Source of the DNA: an uncultured bacterium
Lineage (GTDB): Bacteria; Verrucomicrobiota; Kiritimatiellia; CAIKKV01
NCBI GenBank assembly: GCA_938038445.1
Contig: CALHRZ010000015.1
Span: forward strand, 57,584 to 121,583
Length of the DNA stretch: 64,000 nt
Reading direction: 5' to 3'
Positions 42,846 to 51,549 of this stretch are shown here, piece by piece. Positions within the stretch are counted from its first letter, which is position 1. Each line of letters begins with the position of its first letter. The notes under the pieces were generated by a model that worked only from the letters and a program-made list of their open reading frames with translations, was not told the DNA's origin and searched no databases. The translations under genes were made by a program, and so were the position numbers.

Positions 42846-44228
42846 GTCCCCTGGCACATGAATGGGACGACCTTCGCCAACGTGTGCGGCCTCCAGCCAG
42901 GACTCCGACAACGTGGGGTGGACATGAATCGTCCGCCCGAGTTCCTCGAGGGTCCATTCGCTCCGGACCGCAACGGCGGCCTCGGCGATCAAATCGGCGG
43001 CGGAAGGGCCAACGGCTGCGGCGCCAAGCAGTTGACGGGTTTCAGCATCGGCGATCCATTTGACAAACCCTTCGGGCCGGCCGATGGCCAGCGCTTTGCC
43101 TAGAGCGGAGAAAGGGAAGCGGCCGACGCGGATCGTCCGCCCCTGTTTCCGGGCCTCCTCCTCCGTCAATCCGACCGTTCCGGCCTCGGGCGCGGTAAAG
43201 ATGGCCGAGGGGATAACCGTTTCGCGCGGCTCAGGATGCGCTTGGGTGGCATTCCAGGCGGCGATCAGTCCTTCCGACGTGGCGCGATGGGCAAGTTGGG
43301 GGCCGGGGGTCAGATCCCCAATCGCGAAGATCGAAGCGATCCGGGTTCGCAGGAAACGGTCGGTTTCGACATGACCGGATGGCAGGAGGTCCAACCCGAT
43401 GCGGTCCAGTTCCAAGCCGTCGGTCACCGGCGCGCGGCCCACGGCGACCAGCACTTGTTCCGTCTCAATCCATTCGGTTCCAATCCGGCTCCGGACTCGG
43501 CCGCCTTCTTCCCGAACCTCTTCGATTGGAGCCCCGCAGAGCAACCGGATGCCCAGCCGGTGTTCCATGGATCGCCGAATTTCCGTTCGCACATCGGCGT
43601 CGAGGATGGGGAGGATATCGGGCAACATTTCCACCAGCGTGACCGTCACCCCGCAGCGCGCGGCCAAACAAGCGAATTCGGAGCCGATGATTCCTCCTCC
43701 CACGATGAGCAGGGAACCGGGAAGCCGATCCTGGTCGAGGAACGCGCGGCTTTCCAGAATGCGGGGGCTCGTTGGAAACAGGCGGGGCACGACGGAGCGG
43801 GAACCGGTCGCCAGGATGATCGTTTGGGCTTCGAGGACCATCGGCTCAGACTCTCTTCGGATCCACAGACGGTGTGGCGTGAGAAAGGACGCGGTTCCTT
43901 TGATCGCGGTTACGCCGTTACTTTTCAGAAGGGTTCGGATCCCGTTTCGCAATTGTTCGACGACCTGATTTTTTCTCTCCCAGAGCGCCGCGTAATCCAA
44001 GGCGATTTGTTCCGCATGAATGCCGAAACGCTCGGCGTGTTGGACCTCGTGGTAGAGATCGGCCCCTGCCAGAAGCAGTTTCGTCGGAATGCATCCCCAA
44101 TTGAGGCACGTGCCGCCCAGAACTTCCCGCTCGATCAATGCGGTCTTGGCTCCCAATTGGGCCGCGCGAATGGCCGAGGGATATCCGCCCGGACCGGCGC
44201 CGATTACAACGACGTCAAACTTTTCCAT
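42828..44228 (-). CDS. lpdA: Dihydrolipoamide dehydrogenase (PDH E3)
   Basis: A 466-residue flavoprotein: FAD site VVVIGAGPGGYPSAIRAAQ at the N-terminus, redox-active Cys41 and Cys46 in GGTCLNWGCIPTK, NAD site LLIVGGGIIGSEFACLAARC, and the C-terminal dimer domain with the His-Glu pair in HVHPTLSESWLEA (seen as IHVHPTLSE). It reoxidises the lipoyl arms of E2. The start overlaps the E2 3' end by 25 bases. It is the last gene of the PDH operon. Confidence 0.93.
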   Translation of the reverse strand: MEKFDVVVIGAGPGGYPSAIRAAQLGAKTALIEREVLGGTCLNWGCIPTKLLLAGADLYHEVQHAERFGIHAEQIALDYAALWERKNQVVEQLRNGIRTLLKSNGVTAIKGTASFLTPHRLWIRRESEPMVLEAQTIILATGSRSVVPRLFPTSPRILESRAFLDQDRLPGSLLIVGGGIIGSEFACLAARCGVTVTLVEMLPDILPILDADVRTEIRRSMEHRLGIRLLCGAPIEEVREEGGRVRSRIGTEWIETEQVLVAVGRAPVTDGLELDRIGLDLLPSGHVETDRFLRTRIASIFAIGDLTPGPQLAHRATSEGLIAAWNATQAHPEPRETVIPSAIFTAPEAGTVGLTEEEARKQGRTIRVGRFPFSALGKALAIGRPEGFVKWIADAETRQLLGAAAVGPSAADLIAEAAVAVRSEWTLEELGRTIHVHPTLSESWLEAAHVGEGRPIHVPGDKKKTR

Positions 44229-45601
44229 AGCGAAACGTCCTCAAGCTTGGCTTTGATCTGGTTGACAAATGCGGCCGCCTGCGCTCCGTCCACCATTCGG
44301 TGATCGCTGGACAGGGTCAGGTTCATCATCTCCCGGATAACGACGCGTCCCTCCCGCACGACCGGGGTTGGGCGGGTGCTGGCCACGGCCAGAATCGCCG
44401 ATTCGCCTGGGTTGATGATCGCGGTGAAGTGGTCCACGTTGAGCATCCCCATGTTCGAAACCGTGAAGGTACTGCCGGTCATTTCATCGGGGGTGAGCCT
44501 TCCCTGCCGTGCTTTTTCCACCAAGGTCTGGATCGCCGCCGACAGTTCCGCCAGAGTGTGGCGGTCGGCATCCCGAATCACCGGCACCACGAGCCCATGC
44601 TCGAGGCTGACGGCCATGCCGAGATGAATGCGGCTGCGCCACTGGGACGTTCGGCCATCGGTGACCGAATTGAACGCCGGCATTTCTTTGAGGGTCAGTG
44701 CGACGGCTTCAAGGATGAACGCAGTGACGGAGTAATTTTTTCCCGCTGCTTTCAGGGCATTACGGAACATGAGCAGGTCCGTCATATCCACTGCCACCGT
44801 GACGTAAAAGTGGGGGATTGTGGTTGCGCTACGGGTCAAGCGTTCGGCAATAACCTGGCGCATGCGGGAGAGAGGTTTCGGCCGTTCGGCGAGCGCGCGG
44901 TCCACGTCGGTTACGACGATCCGTCCGTCCGTTCCACTGGCTTGGAGGTCGAGGAGATGGATTCCTTCGCGGATTGCCTTTTGTTTAGCCGCTGGGGTGA
45001 TTCGGATTTGTTCGATTCCATGCTGTTCGATATAGGACTGGACATCCTTTTCCACGATGCGTCCGCTTGGGCCGCTTCCGGGAATCCGGCGGATATCGAG
45101 TGCGAAATGGCGGGCCAGGGCGCGCGCGCGGGGCGAAGCGAAGACCCGCGTCTGAGGAGAGGTCGGGGGGAGGGGAACAGGCGGCGGCATGGCCGCGGCG
45201 GAAACGGCCAGCGGTGTCGCTTCCGCGGGCCGTGCTCCTCGTTCCTGAGGCGCGGGAGACGGACTCGGGGCGCCGGCCGGGGCAAGGGGGGGCGGTTCCG
45301 CCGCCTTGGTTGTGTCCGGCGGTGGAGGTTTCGGCCAGGTGGAGGGATCGGGAATCGGTTCGCCCGGTTGGCCGAGGATTGCGACCGGGGACTGGACCGG
45401 TACGGTTTCGCCTTCGGGGACGATGATCTTGAGCACCGTGCCCTCGAAGAAGCTTTCCACCTCCATCGTGGCTTTATCGGTTTCGATTTCAAACACGATG
45501 TCGCCTTTGCGGACGGCATCGCCTTCCCGGACGCGCCATTTGACGATGGTGGACTCTTCGGTGGCCTGTCCGAACTTCGGCATGACGAGAAACTGGGCCA
45601 T
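44204..45601 (-). CDS. Dihydrolipoamide acetyltransferase (PDH E2) with two subunit-binding domains
   Basis: A 465-residue protein. Lipoyl domain (1-~80) with Lys43 in EIETDKATMEVESF; an Ala/Pro-rich linker; a peripheral subunit-binding domain near 150-190 (ASPRARALARHF, GSGPSGRIVEKDV); and immediately after it a second one near 200-235 (TPAAKQKAIREG, GTDGRIVVTDV). The acyltransferase domain ends in SSDHRMVDGAQAA with the catalytic His and the DG motif. The tandem subunit-binding domains are unusual; one is typical in bacterial PDH. ATG 45601, 22 bases after the E1 stop. Confidence 0.9.
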   Translation of the reverse strand: MAQFLVMPKFGQATEESTIVKWRVREGDAVRKGDIVFEIETDKATMEVESFFEGTVLKIIVPEGETVPVQSPVAILGQPGEPIPDPSTWPKPPPPDTTKAAEPPPLAPAGAPSPSPAPQERGARPAEATPLAVSAAAMPPPVPLPPTSPQTRVFASPRARALARHFALDIRRIPGSGPSGRIVEKDVQSYIEQHGIEQIRITPAAKQKAIREGIHLLDLQASGTDGRIVVTDVDRALAERPKPLSRMRQVIAERLTRSATTIPHFYVTVAVDMTDLLMFRNALKAAGKNYSVTAFILEAVALTLKEMPAFNSVTDGRTSQWRSRIHLGMAVSLEHGLVVPVIRDADRHTLAELSAAIQTLVEKARQGRLTPDEMTGSTFTVSNMGMLNVDHFTAIINPGESAILAVASTRPTPVVREGRVVIREMMNLTLSSDHRMVDGAQAAAFVNQIKAKLEDVSLWKSLTSL

Positions 45602-45622
45602 GGAGGGTCTCCCGGTTGGGGG

Positions 45623-47914
45623 TTATAACAGACGGCGCACCGCCGCCACGATATCCCGATCGTTCGGCAGAAAGGCCGCTTCGAGCACGTGGGACTGCGG
45701 CGCGATACCGTTCTTCGCTCCCACGCGCAGAACCGGTGCATCGAGATAATCGAAGGCTTCTGCCATGATCCGGCTGGCCACTTCGGCCGTATAACTGCCG
45801 ATATCCACGGCTTGCGAGACCACCACGCAGCGGCCTGTCTTTTGAACCGACGTGAGCACCGTCGCCATATCGAGCGGGACGAGAGAGCGCAAATCCACCA
45901 CTTCCGCTTGAATGCGGTCGGATTCAAGGGATACGGCGGCTTTCAGGGCGTCGTGGACGGCGGGTCCCCAAGCCACAATCGTTACATCCCGTCCCGTTCG
46001 CTTGACTTCGGCCTGGCCGATCGGGATGAGGAATTCGGGGTCTTCCGGCACGACGTCTTTGATGGGGTAAAGCAATTGGGATTCCACGTAAAGAACCGGG
46101 TTGTTATCGCGGATGGCCGATTTGAGGAGCCCCTTCGCGTCGCGCGCAGTGGCCGGATAGACGATATAGAGCCCCGGAATGTGGGCAAAAACGCTCTCGA
46201 GTGTCTGAGAGTGCTGGCCGCCGTATCCCTTGCCTCCGCCGACCGACGCTCGGATGACGAGCGGCACCTCCACGTGGGCGCCGGACATGTAGTGCCATTT
46301 GGCGGCTTGGTTGGCAATTTGATCCGAGGCTTGGAGGGCGAAATCCATGTACATCAATTCCACGACCGGCCGGAGGCCGATCATGGCGGCGCCGACCGCG
46401 GTGCCGCAGATCGCCGCTTCGGAGATCGGGGTATTGAACACCCGCTCGCGGCCAAAGGCTTCGAGGAGGTCCTTTGTGACTTTGAACGCACCCCCATAGT
46501 CCGCCACATCCTCGCCGTAGAGAAGGACCCGGCCGTCGCGCTTCATTTCTTCGAACAGGGCCTCTTTGATGGCGTCTTTGTAGCTGAGGGCCCCATTCTG
46601 GCGTTTGAATTCAGGCGCTTTTTTGACAAGGGTGGTTTGGTGAAAAGGGGGAGGCACGGTCTCGGCCGTCGTATCGGTGTACATATATTTGATCACGTCG
46701 GCGGGATCGGGATCGGCCGATTCCGCTGCCCGCGCGGCGGCGCGCGCGTTCCGTTCGCGAACGCGGGTTTCCAGCGCTTCGAGTTGCTCAGGGGTCGCCG
46801 TCCCTGTCTGGAGAAGGGCCTGTTTGAAGGTGGCGATGGGATCTACGGCTTTCCAAGCTTCTTCTTCCTCCCGCGTGCGGTACTCGTTTCGCGGATCGCT
46901 CAGCGAGTGGCCGTAATAGCGGTAACAGGAGATCTCGACGAGATAGGGACCTTTTCCCGCGCGGCACCCTTCGGCGGCGCGGCGGATGGCGTCTCGGACG
47001 GCGAGAACCTCCATCCCGTTGACCGTTTCGGCGTGCATGGCATTATCGGCGAAACCGGCGCCTCGTCGGGCGAGGTCGGAGACTCCCATGACTTCGTCGC
47101 GCGTGCGGTGAGTCATGCCGTACTGGTTGTTCAGGATGGCGAAGATGATGGGGGTGCCGAAGGGGCGATCTTTGGCGAGATGATTCGTGAATTGCGCCAT
47201 GGCCGCCCAATTGAGGGATTCGAGCACCACGCCATTCGCATAGGCCCCGTCGCCGGCGAAGCAAAGGACGACGTGGCCGTTGCGAAGGTATCGGCAGCCC
47301 ATCGCCGCTCCGGTGGCGATCGGCACCCCGCCTCCCACGATCGCGTTGGCGCCGAGGTGTCCGGCGGTGAAATCCGCGATATGCATACCGCCCCCGCGGC
47401 CGCGGCAATAACCGGCTTCCTTACCGAACAATTCAGCCGCCGTCCGGAAGACATGATCCTCGAGGGCCGCTTCCAGGAGGGCGGCGCGGTCGGTTGCGGC
47501 GCAGCCCGGGACTCGGGCGCGAAGTTGTTCGTCCGTCATGGAACGAAGCGCGACACATCCTTTGGCGAGGGAATCCCCGTGGCCGCGGTGGGTCGAAGTG
47601 ATGTAGTCGTGACCGGCGATGCCCCAGCAGGCGCCGACGGAGGCGGCTTCCTGGCCGATGGAGACGTGGGTGGGTCCGCGGTAGTTGAAACCGGCGCACG
47701 GTTCGTAGGCGCCGGAGCGGAGTTTGACAATCATCTCCTCAAATTCGCGGATCGTGAGCATGTCTTCGAGCATCAAAAGCGCTTCCGCCTTCGTTAACGT
47801 GCCGGCGGCCAGTTCGGACGCAAGCGAACCCTTCCAGGCGAATTTGGGAATCGGGGGCGGCTGGACCGTCGCAGGGGAAAAGTCGGGTTTTAAGTTGCTC
47901 AGGTAGTTGGGCAT
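45623..47914 (-). CDS. Pyruvate dehydrogenase E1, alpha and beta chains fused
   Basis: A 763-residue single chain. Residues ~35-390 are E1 alpha: GPTHVSIGQEAASVGACWG, HRGHGDSLAKG, GGGMHIADF, and the TPP motif GDGAYANGVVLESLNWAA with NN further on. Residues ~435-763 are E1 beta: LLYGEDVADYGGAFKVT, NTPISEAAICGTAVGAAMIG, VELMYMDFALQASDQIANQA and the C-terminal transketolase domain VDLRSLVPLD. A ~30-residue linker joins them. Specificity for pyruvate rather than acetoin or branched 2-oxo acids is inferred, since the operon contains no diacetyl or branched-chain genes. It lies 17 bases after the DeoR gene. Confidence 0.92.
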   Translation of the reverse strand: MPNYLSNLKPDFSPATVQPPPIPKFAWKGSLASELAAGTLTKAEALLMLEDMLTIREFEEMIVKLRSGAYEPCAGFNYRGPTHVSIGQEAASVGACWGIAGHDYITSTHRGHGDSLAKGCVALRSMTDEQLRARVPGCAATDRAALLEAALEDHVFRTAAELFGKEAGYCRGRGGGMHIADFTAGHLGANAIVGGGVPIATGAAMGCRYLRNGHVVLCFAGDGAYANGVVLESLNWAAMAQFTNHLAKDRPFGTPIIFAILNNQYGMTHRTRDEVMGVSDLARRGAGFADNAMHAETVNGMEVLAVRDAIRRAAEGCRAGKGPYLVEISCYRYYGHSLSDPRNEYRTREEEEAWKAVDPIATFKQALLQTGTATPEQLEALETRVRERNARAAARAAESADPDPADVIKYMYTDTTAETVPPPFHQTTLVKKAPEFKRQNGALSYKDAIKEALFEEMKRDGRVLLYGEDVADYGGAFKVTKDLLEAFGRERVFNTPISEAAICGTAVGAAMIGLRPVVELMYMDFALQASDQIANQAAKWHYMSGAHVEVPLVIRASVGGGKGYGGQHSQTLESVFAHIPGLYIVYPATARDAKGLLKSAIRDNNPVLYVESQLLYPIKDVVPEDPEFLIPIGQAEVKRTGRDVTIVAWGPAVHDALKAAVSLESDRIQAEVVDLRSLVPLDMATVLTSVQKTGRCVVVSQAVDIGSYTAEVASRIMAEAFDYLDAPVLRVGAKNGIAPQSHVLEAAFLPNDRDIVAAVRRLL

Positions 47915-47931
47915 GATTCAGTCCTTCCTTC

Positions 47932-48747
47932 TCATACGAGAATCACTTCAACACCCTTCCGGCGGAGCGCGCGCGCCAGGCGGTCGGGCAAACCGTGGTC
48001 GGAGATCAGCACGTGGATTTGTTCCCATCCGCCGAAACGGACAAAGGAGGCCGAGCCGGCTTTTCCCGAGTCGGCCAGCAGGATGATCCGTCGGGCGCGG
48101 TGGAGGACCTGCTCTTTCGTATAGGCTTCCCGCGGGTCGGTGGTCGTGAGGCCGGCTTCGAGGGAAAAGCCGATGGTTCCCAGGAACGCGAGATCCACGA
48201 AGAGGGTGGAGAGGAGGGGGGTTGTCAGTGAGCCCACAAGGGTCTGGGAACGACGGCGAAGTTCCCCGCCGACCAGGATGAGGGAAGGTCCGCCGGAGGC
48301 CAAATCGGTTGCAACGCGAAGGGAGTTGGTGACGACGGAGAGGTCGGTGCGGTCTCGGAGGAAGGGGACGAGGGCAAGGACGGTACTGCCGCCATCGAGA
48401 AAGAGGGAAGAATGAGGAGTGATGAGATCGGCGGCCGCCCGGGCAATGCGGTGTTTTTCTTCGGCGGCGATGCGGGTCTTGTCGTCGAAGGCGGGCTCTT
48501 CCAGTATGGCATCCCGCATCATCGCCCCGCCGTGGACGCGGCGGACTGCTCCGCGAAGTTCGAGCCGAGCCAGATCGCGACGGACCGTCGCGGGTGAGAC
48601 CGCCAGCTGCCGGGCCAACTCCTCCACGCGGGCGATTCGCTCGGTACGCAGGAGCCCTAAAAGGCGTTCCTCCCGAGCCGCAGCCAGCGTCCGCTCCGCC
48701 TGGCCGATACCATTCACTTCTGACACGTTCTGTTCGATCACGATCAA
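47932..48747 (-). CDS. DeoR-family transcriptional regulator
   Basis: A 271-residue protein with the DeoR HTH (RVEELARQLAVSPATVRRDL, then RGAVRRVHGGAM) and a C-terminal ribose-5-phosphate-isomerase-like effector domain with SLFLDGGSTVLALVPFL, SVVTNSLRVA, LILVGGELRRRSQTLVG and FLGTIGFSLEAGLTT. Effectors of this family are sugar phosphates. It is the first gene of the PDH operon, so it may regulate pyruvate flux in response to sugar phosphate levels. Start at TTG 48747 is only a guess; GTG 48726 is also possible. Confidence 0.88.
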   Translation of the reverse strand: MIVIEQNVSEVNGIGQAERTLAAAREERLLGLLRTERIARVEELARQLAVSPATVRRDLARLELRGAVRRVHGGAMMRDAILEEPAFDDKTRIAAEEKHRIARAAADLITPHSSLFLDGGSTVLALVPFLRDRTDLSVVTNSLRVATDLASGGPSLILVGGELRRRSQTLVGSLTTPLLSTLFVDLAFLGTIGFSLEAGLTTTDPREAYTKEQVLHRARRIILLADSGKAGSASFVRFGGWEQIHVLISDHGLPDRLARALRRKGVEVILV

Positions 48748-48827
48748 ATCAAATCACAATCAATCAGATAAAACAAGAGCAAAAAAGTGCGGAAACCGCA
48801 AATCCTCTTGCCAAAAAAAAGAACAGA

Positions 48828-48924
48828 GTGTTTACTTAAATAAGAAATAAAAAAGTATAAAATTTATTGAATAGAAGTAATAAGTGCCATACAATTAGGA
48901 TATAGAAATAAAAAGTGTTTACTT
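48828..48924 (+). promoter_or_regulatory. Direct repeat GTGTTTACTT upstream of the GntR-type gene
   Basis: GTGTTTACTT occurs at 48828-48837 and 48915-48924, 87 bases apart in an AT-rich intergenic region, with an inverted AAGTAA near 48875. They could be operator half-sites for autoregulation by the adjacent GntR-like protein. Binding is not demonstrated. Confidence 0.35.
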
Positions 48925-48946
48925 GTGAAGGATAAGAGGAGACAAA

Positions 48947-50068
48947 ATGCCGATGGTCCGTCTATCCGCCGGAGGAAATAAGGCCCAATGGATTGCGGAT
49001 CAATTGCGCCGTGAAATCGAATCAGGGCTTTATCCGGTGGGGGCTTCGTTCCGTTCCGTCCGGGAATTGAGCCGGCGATTTGACGTCAGCCTTCGGACGG
49101 TGCACCTGGCGCTCGGGTTGCTGGAGGATCGAGGCTACATCGCGAGGCGGCACGGTTCAGGGACGCGGGTTCTGAAAACAGATCGCCCCTTTTCCGTTGC
49201 CGACAGTGCCGTGCTGTGCATCGAGGCGCGGGGGCATGTGTTTGGTGAACTCGCGGCGCGTTTGGCGCGGGGGTTGCGGACTTTGGGCATGTTTCCGATT
49301 ATGGCCGATATCAGCGCGACCGACGGACAGGACCCTCGGCGCGTTATTCAGCAGGCAGCCTCCGGAGGGTCCCCTTTTTTCCTCGCGCACGTCCATGCCC
49401 ATTTTCCGGTATCGGAATTGAAGGTTCCGGTTTTCCGCAATCGAACCCTCATCGGGATTCTCGATTGGGCTTCCTCGGAGATGGTGGACCGTGTCTACCG
49501 TGTGATTGTGGATCACGTACGAGGGGGGGAACAGGCGGCCCGTTTTCTTTTTGAAAAAGGCCACCGGCATGTCCTCGTGGCCGGTACGGAAATGCAATTG
49601 CGCGATCTGACAGGGGACCCCCTCGTTCCCGCGGGTGTCGGCCGCGCGTTCGCCTCGAGCTGGCGGCAATTCGGCGGCCAACTCCACACGATTCGAGCCT
49701 GGGTTCCGGCCGATGGGGAACCCCATGTTGATTTCGGGCACATGGAGTCCCTGCTGAGAATGCCTTCGCCGCCCACCGCTCTTTTCGGCTTGATGGATGC
49801 GGCCGCGTGGGCCTGCCGCGCCGCGCTCTTCCAAAAAGGGGAGGGTTGGATGAACCGATTGGACGTGTTGGGGTATGGAAACACCCTTTGGAGTCAGACG
49901 GCCCATCCGCCGTTTTCGTCCCTGGACTGGAGAATCGAAACGATTGTCAGCGAAACCCTTGGGATTATCGAACGAATCCGCCGCGGCGAAACAGAACCGG
50001 TTCGGCGGATCGCAATCGAACCCCAACTTGTTTTTCGGAATGGACAGACCCGATCCAAGGAGAAATGA
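48947..50068 (+). CDS. GntR-type regulator with LacI-like sensor domain
   Basis: A 373-residue protein. Residues ~10-80 are a winged HTH of the GntR class: QWIADQLRREIESGLYPVGA, SVRELSRRFDVSLRTVHLAL, GYIARRHGSGTRV. Residues ~85-360 resemble a periplasmic-binding-protein/LacI sensor (LIGILDWASSEMVD, RVIVDHVRGGEQAARFLFEK, ALFGLMDAAAWACR). This AraR-like domain order is typical for regulators of sugar utilisation. ATG at 48947 with GAGGAG upstream. It leads a six-gene operon that ends at 59414. Confidence 0.88.
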   Translation: MPMVRLSAGGNKAQWIADQLRREIESGLYPVGASFRSVRELSRRFDVSLRTVHLALGLLEDRGYIARRHGSGTRVLKTDRPFSVADSAVLCIEARGHVFGELAARLARGLRTLGMFPIMADISATDGQDPRRVIQQAASGGSPFFLAHVHAHFPVSELKVPVFRNRTLIGILDWASSEMVDRVYRVIVDHVRGGEQAARFLFEKGHRHVLVAGTEMQLRDLTGDPLVPAGVGRAFASSWRQFGGQLHTIRAWVPADGEPHVDFGHMESLLRMPSPPTALFGLMDAAAWACRAALFQKGEGWMNRLDVLGYGNTLWSQTAHPPFSSLDWRIETIVSETLGIIERIRRGETEPVRRIAIEPQLVFRNGQTRSKEK

Positions 50069-50093
50069 AGCAAAAAGAAAACAGGAGGAAGCC

Positions 50094-51530
50094 ATGAAAA
50101 ACCGCAACAAGATCCGTCTCATTGCCGCTCTGTGTGCGCTGCCGTTCTTTGCCCGAGCGGCCAACACCTGGGATGGGGAAGTGGATGGGAACTGGGCCAA
50201 CCCCACCAATTGGGATGACAATGTGGTTCCTTCGTCCGGCGCGAGTCTCACGTTTCCCGATGCCGCCAACCAGGAGATCAACCTCGGGGCCAACCGCACG
50301 GTGGCGAACCTCATGTTTAATTCTTCCAACACGTACCGGCTGTTCAATAACCAACTGACCCTCAATAATGGAAATATTTATCAGCAGGGATCGGGATCGG
50401 TCATCATCGACAGCCCGGTGAGTCTGTTGCCGAATAGCAGCACTCGTTATGTGCTTGGGAGTGGGACGGGGACCGTTTTCTTGAACAAAACAATAAGCGG
50501 AAATGCCGTGCTCTCCGTCAGTTGCACAAACGCCATGGCGGTTTTGGGGGGATCCAATACCTATTCCGCCAATACGATTCTGATGGCCGGCACGCTGTGG
50601 GTTACCGGCATGAACAGCAGCGCGGGGGAATTCCGCATTCAAACCAATGTGGCCTCCAAGGTGCTCATTCACGGGTCGGACTCCGTTTATCCCTTGGGAT
50701 CCGGACAATGGGTTCCCGCCGATACCAATTTCACCCTTGTGGTTGCTTCGGGCTCCACCCGACGAATTGACAATTCATGGAATGGAAACTTTCCGGCTTC
50801 AACGGCATTGACCATTGAAGGCCCGGAAAATCTGATTCTGGGAGGGCCATATTCGATCACGTACAATGTGGGTTATTCGCGCGTGCTTACCGTCGCGAAC
50901 CCTCGCACGATCGTGTTGGGCCCCTGTACCACGCAGGTCCCGGGGCCGAGTGCCAGTTTTTACAAGAAAGGGAACGGCGTGCTGGAGTTCCAAAACACAA
51001 ATAATACGGCCGATATTCCATTTTACATCCTCGAAGGAACCCTTACCGTCAACGGCATTTTTCAATACAGTACCAAAAGTTTCACGGTTTCCTCGGGCGC
51101 CACCCTGAGCGGGACGGGGATTCTCCACCGAACCGTGACCATCGATAACGGCGGCACTTTGGCACCGGCTGAGAATGGGGCGGGGACGCTGACCCTTTCG
51201 AATCTCACGTTTCAATCGGGTGCGATTTATGAATGGGATCTGGACGCGGGAAGCGACCGGGTGGACGTCCTTAAGACGCTCAACTTCCAAACCAACGCCA
51301 CGCTGCGCCTTCGCCCAGGGGCCAAAGCACGGTGCAAACCGTCCGACCAGTTCGTCCTGTTCACCTATACCGGCGCGAACCCCACGAATCCGGTCTGGTC
51401 CTTTGATTTCGAAGATGGAGGTTGGACCCACACCAATGCGGTGGTGACCGTGGATACCAACAATCAACGGGTTGTGTTAAGTGGGATCGGGATCGCGTCG
51501 GGTTATGGAACCGTGATGATGATCCGCTAA
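50094..51530 (+). CDS. Secreted autotransporter-associated beta-strand repeat protein
   Basis: About 478 residues from ATG 50094 (AGGAGG upstream). Signal peptide RLIAALCALPFFARA; the mature protein begins with NTWDGEVDGNWANPTNWDD, a motif shared with the large protein at 8162. Then come beta-strand repeats of the autotransporter-associated type (AVLGGSNTYSANTILMAGTL, LEGTLTVNG-like, GGTLAPAENGAGTLTLSN). No transport barrel. Surface or secreted role inferred. The open frame upstream is in the regulator gene and is not coding. Confidence 0.8.
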   Translation: MKNRNKIRLIAALCALPFFARAANTWDGEVDGNWANPTNWDDNVVPSSGASLTFPDAANQEINLGANRTVANLMFNSSNTYRLFNNQLTLNNGNIYQQGSGSVIIDSPVSLLPNSSTRYVLGSGTGTVFLNKTISGNAVLSVSCTNAMAVLGGSNTYSANTILMAGTLWVTGMNSSAGEFRIQTNVASKVLIHGSDSVYPLGSGQWVPADTNFTLVVASGSTRRIDNSWNGNFPASTALTIEGPENLILGGPYSITYNVGYSRVLTVANPRTIVLGPCTTQVPGPSASFYKKGNGVLEFQNTNNTADIPFYILEGTLTVNGIFQYSTKSFTVSSGATLSGTGILHRTVTIDNGGTLAPAENGAGTLTLSNLTFQSGAIYEWDLDAGSDRVDVLKTLNFQTNATLRLRPGAKARCKPSDQFVLFTYTGANPTNPVWSFDFEDGGWTHTNAVVTVDTNNQRVVLSGIGIASGYGTVMMIR

Positions 51531-51549
51531 GGCGAGGGAAAAGGGGATT

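Noticed and set aside
44300..45628. A 442-codon open frame on the plus strand
   Set aside because: Antisense shadow of the PDH E2 gene with low-complexity Gly/Arg-rich sequence.
45689..47797. A 702-codon open frame on the plus strand
   Set aside because: It is antisense to the intact PDH E1 gene, has a shadow composition and no motif.
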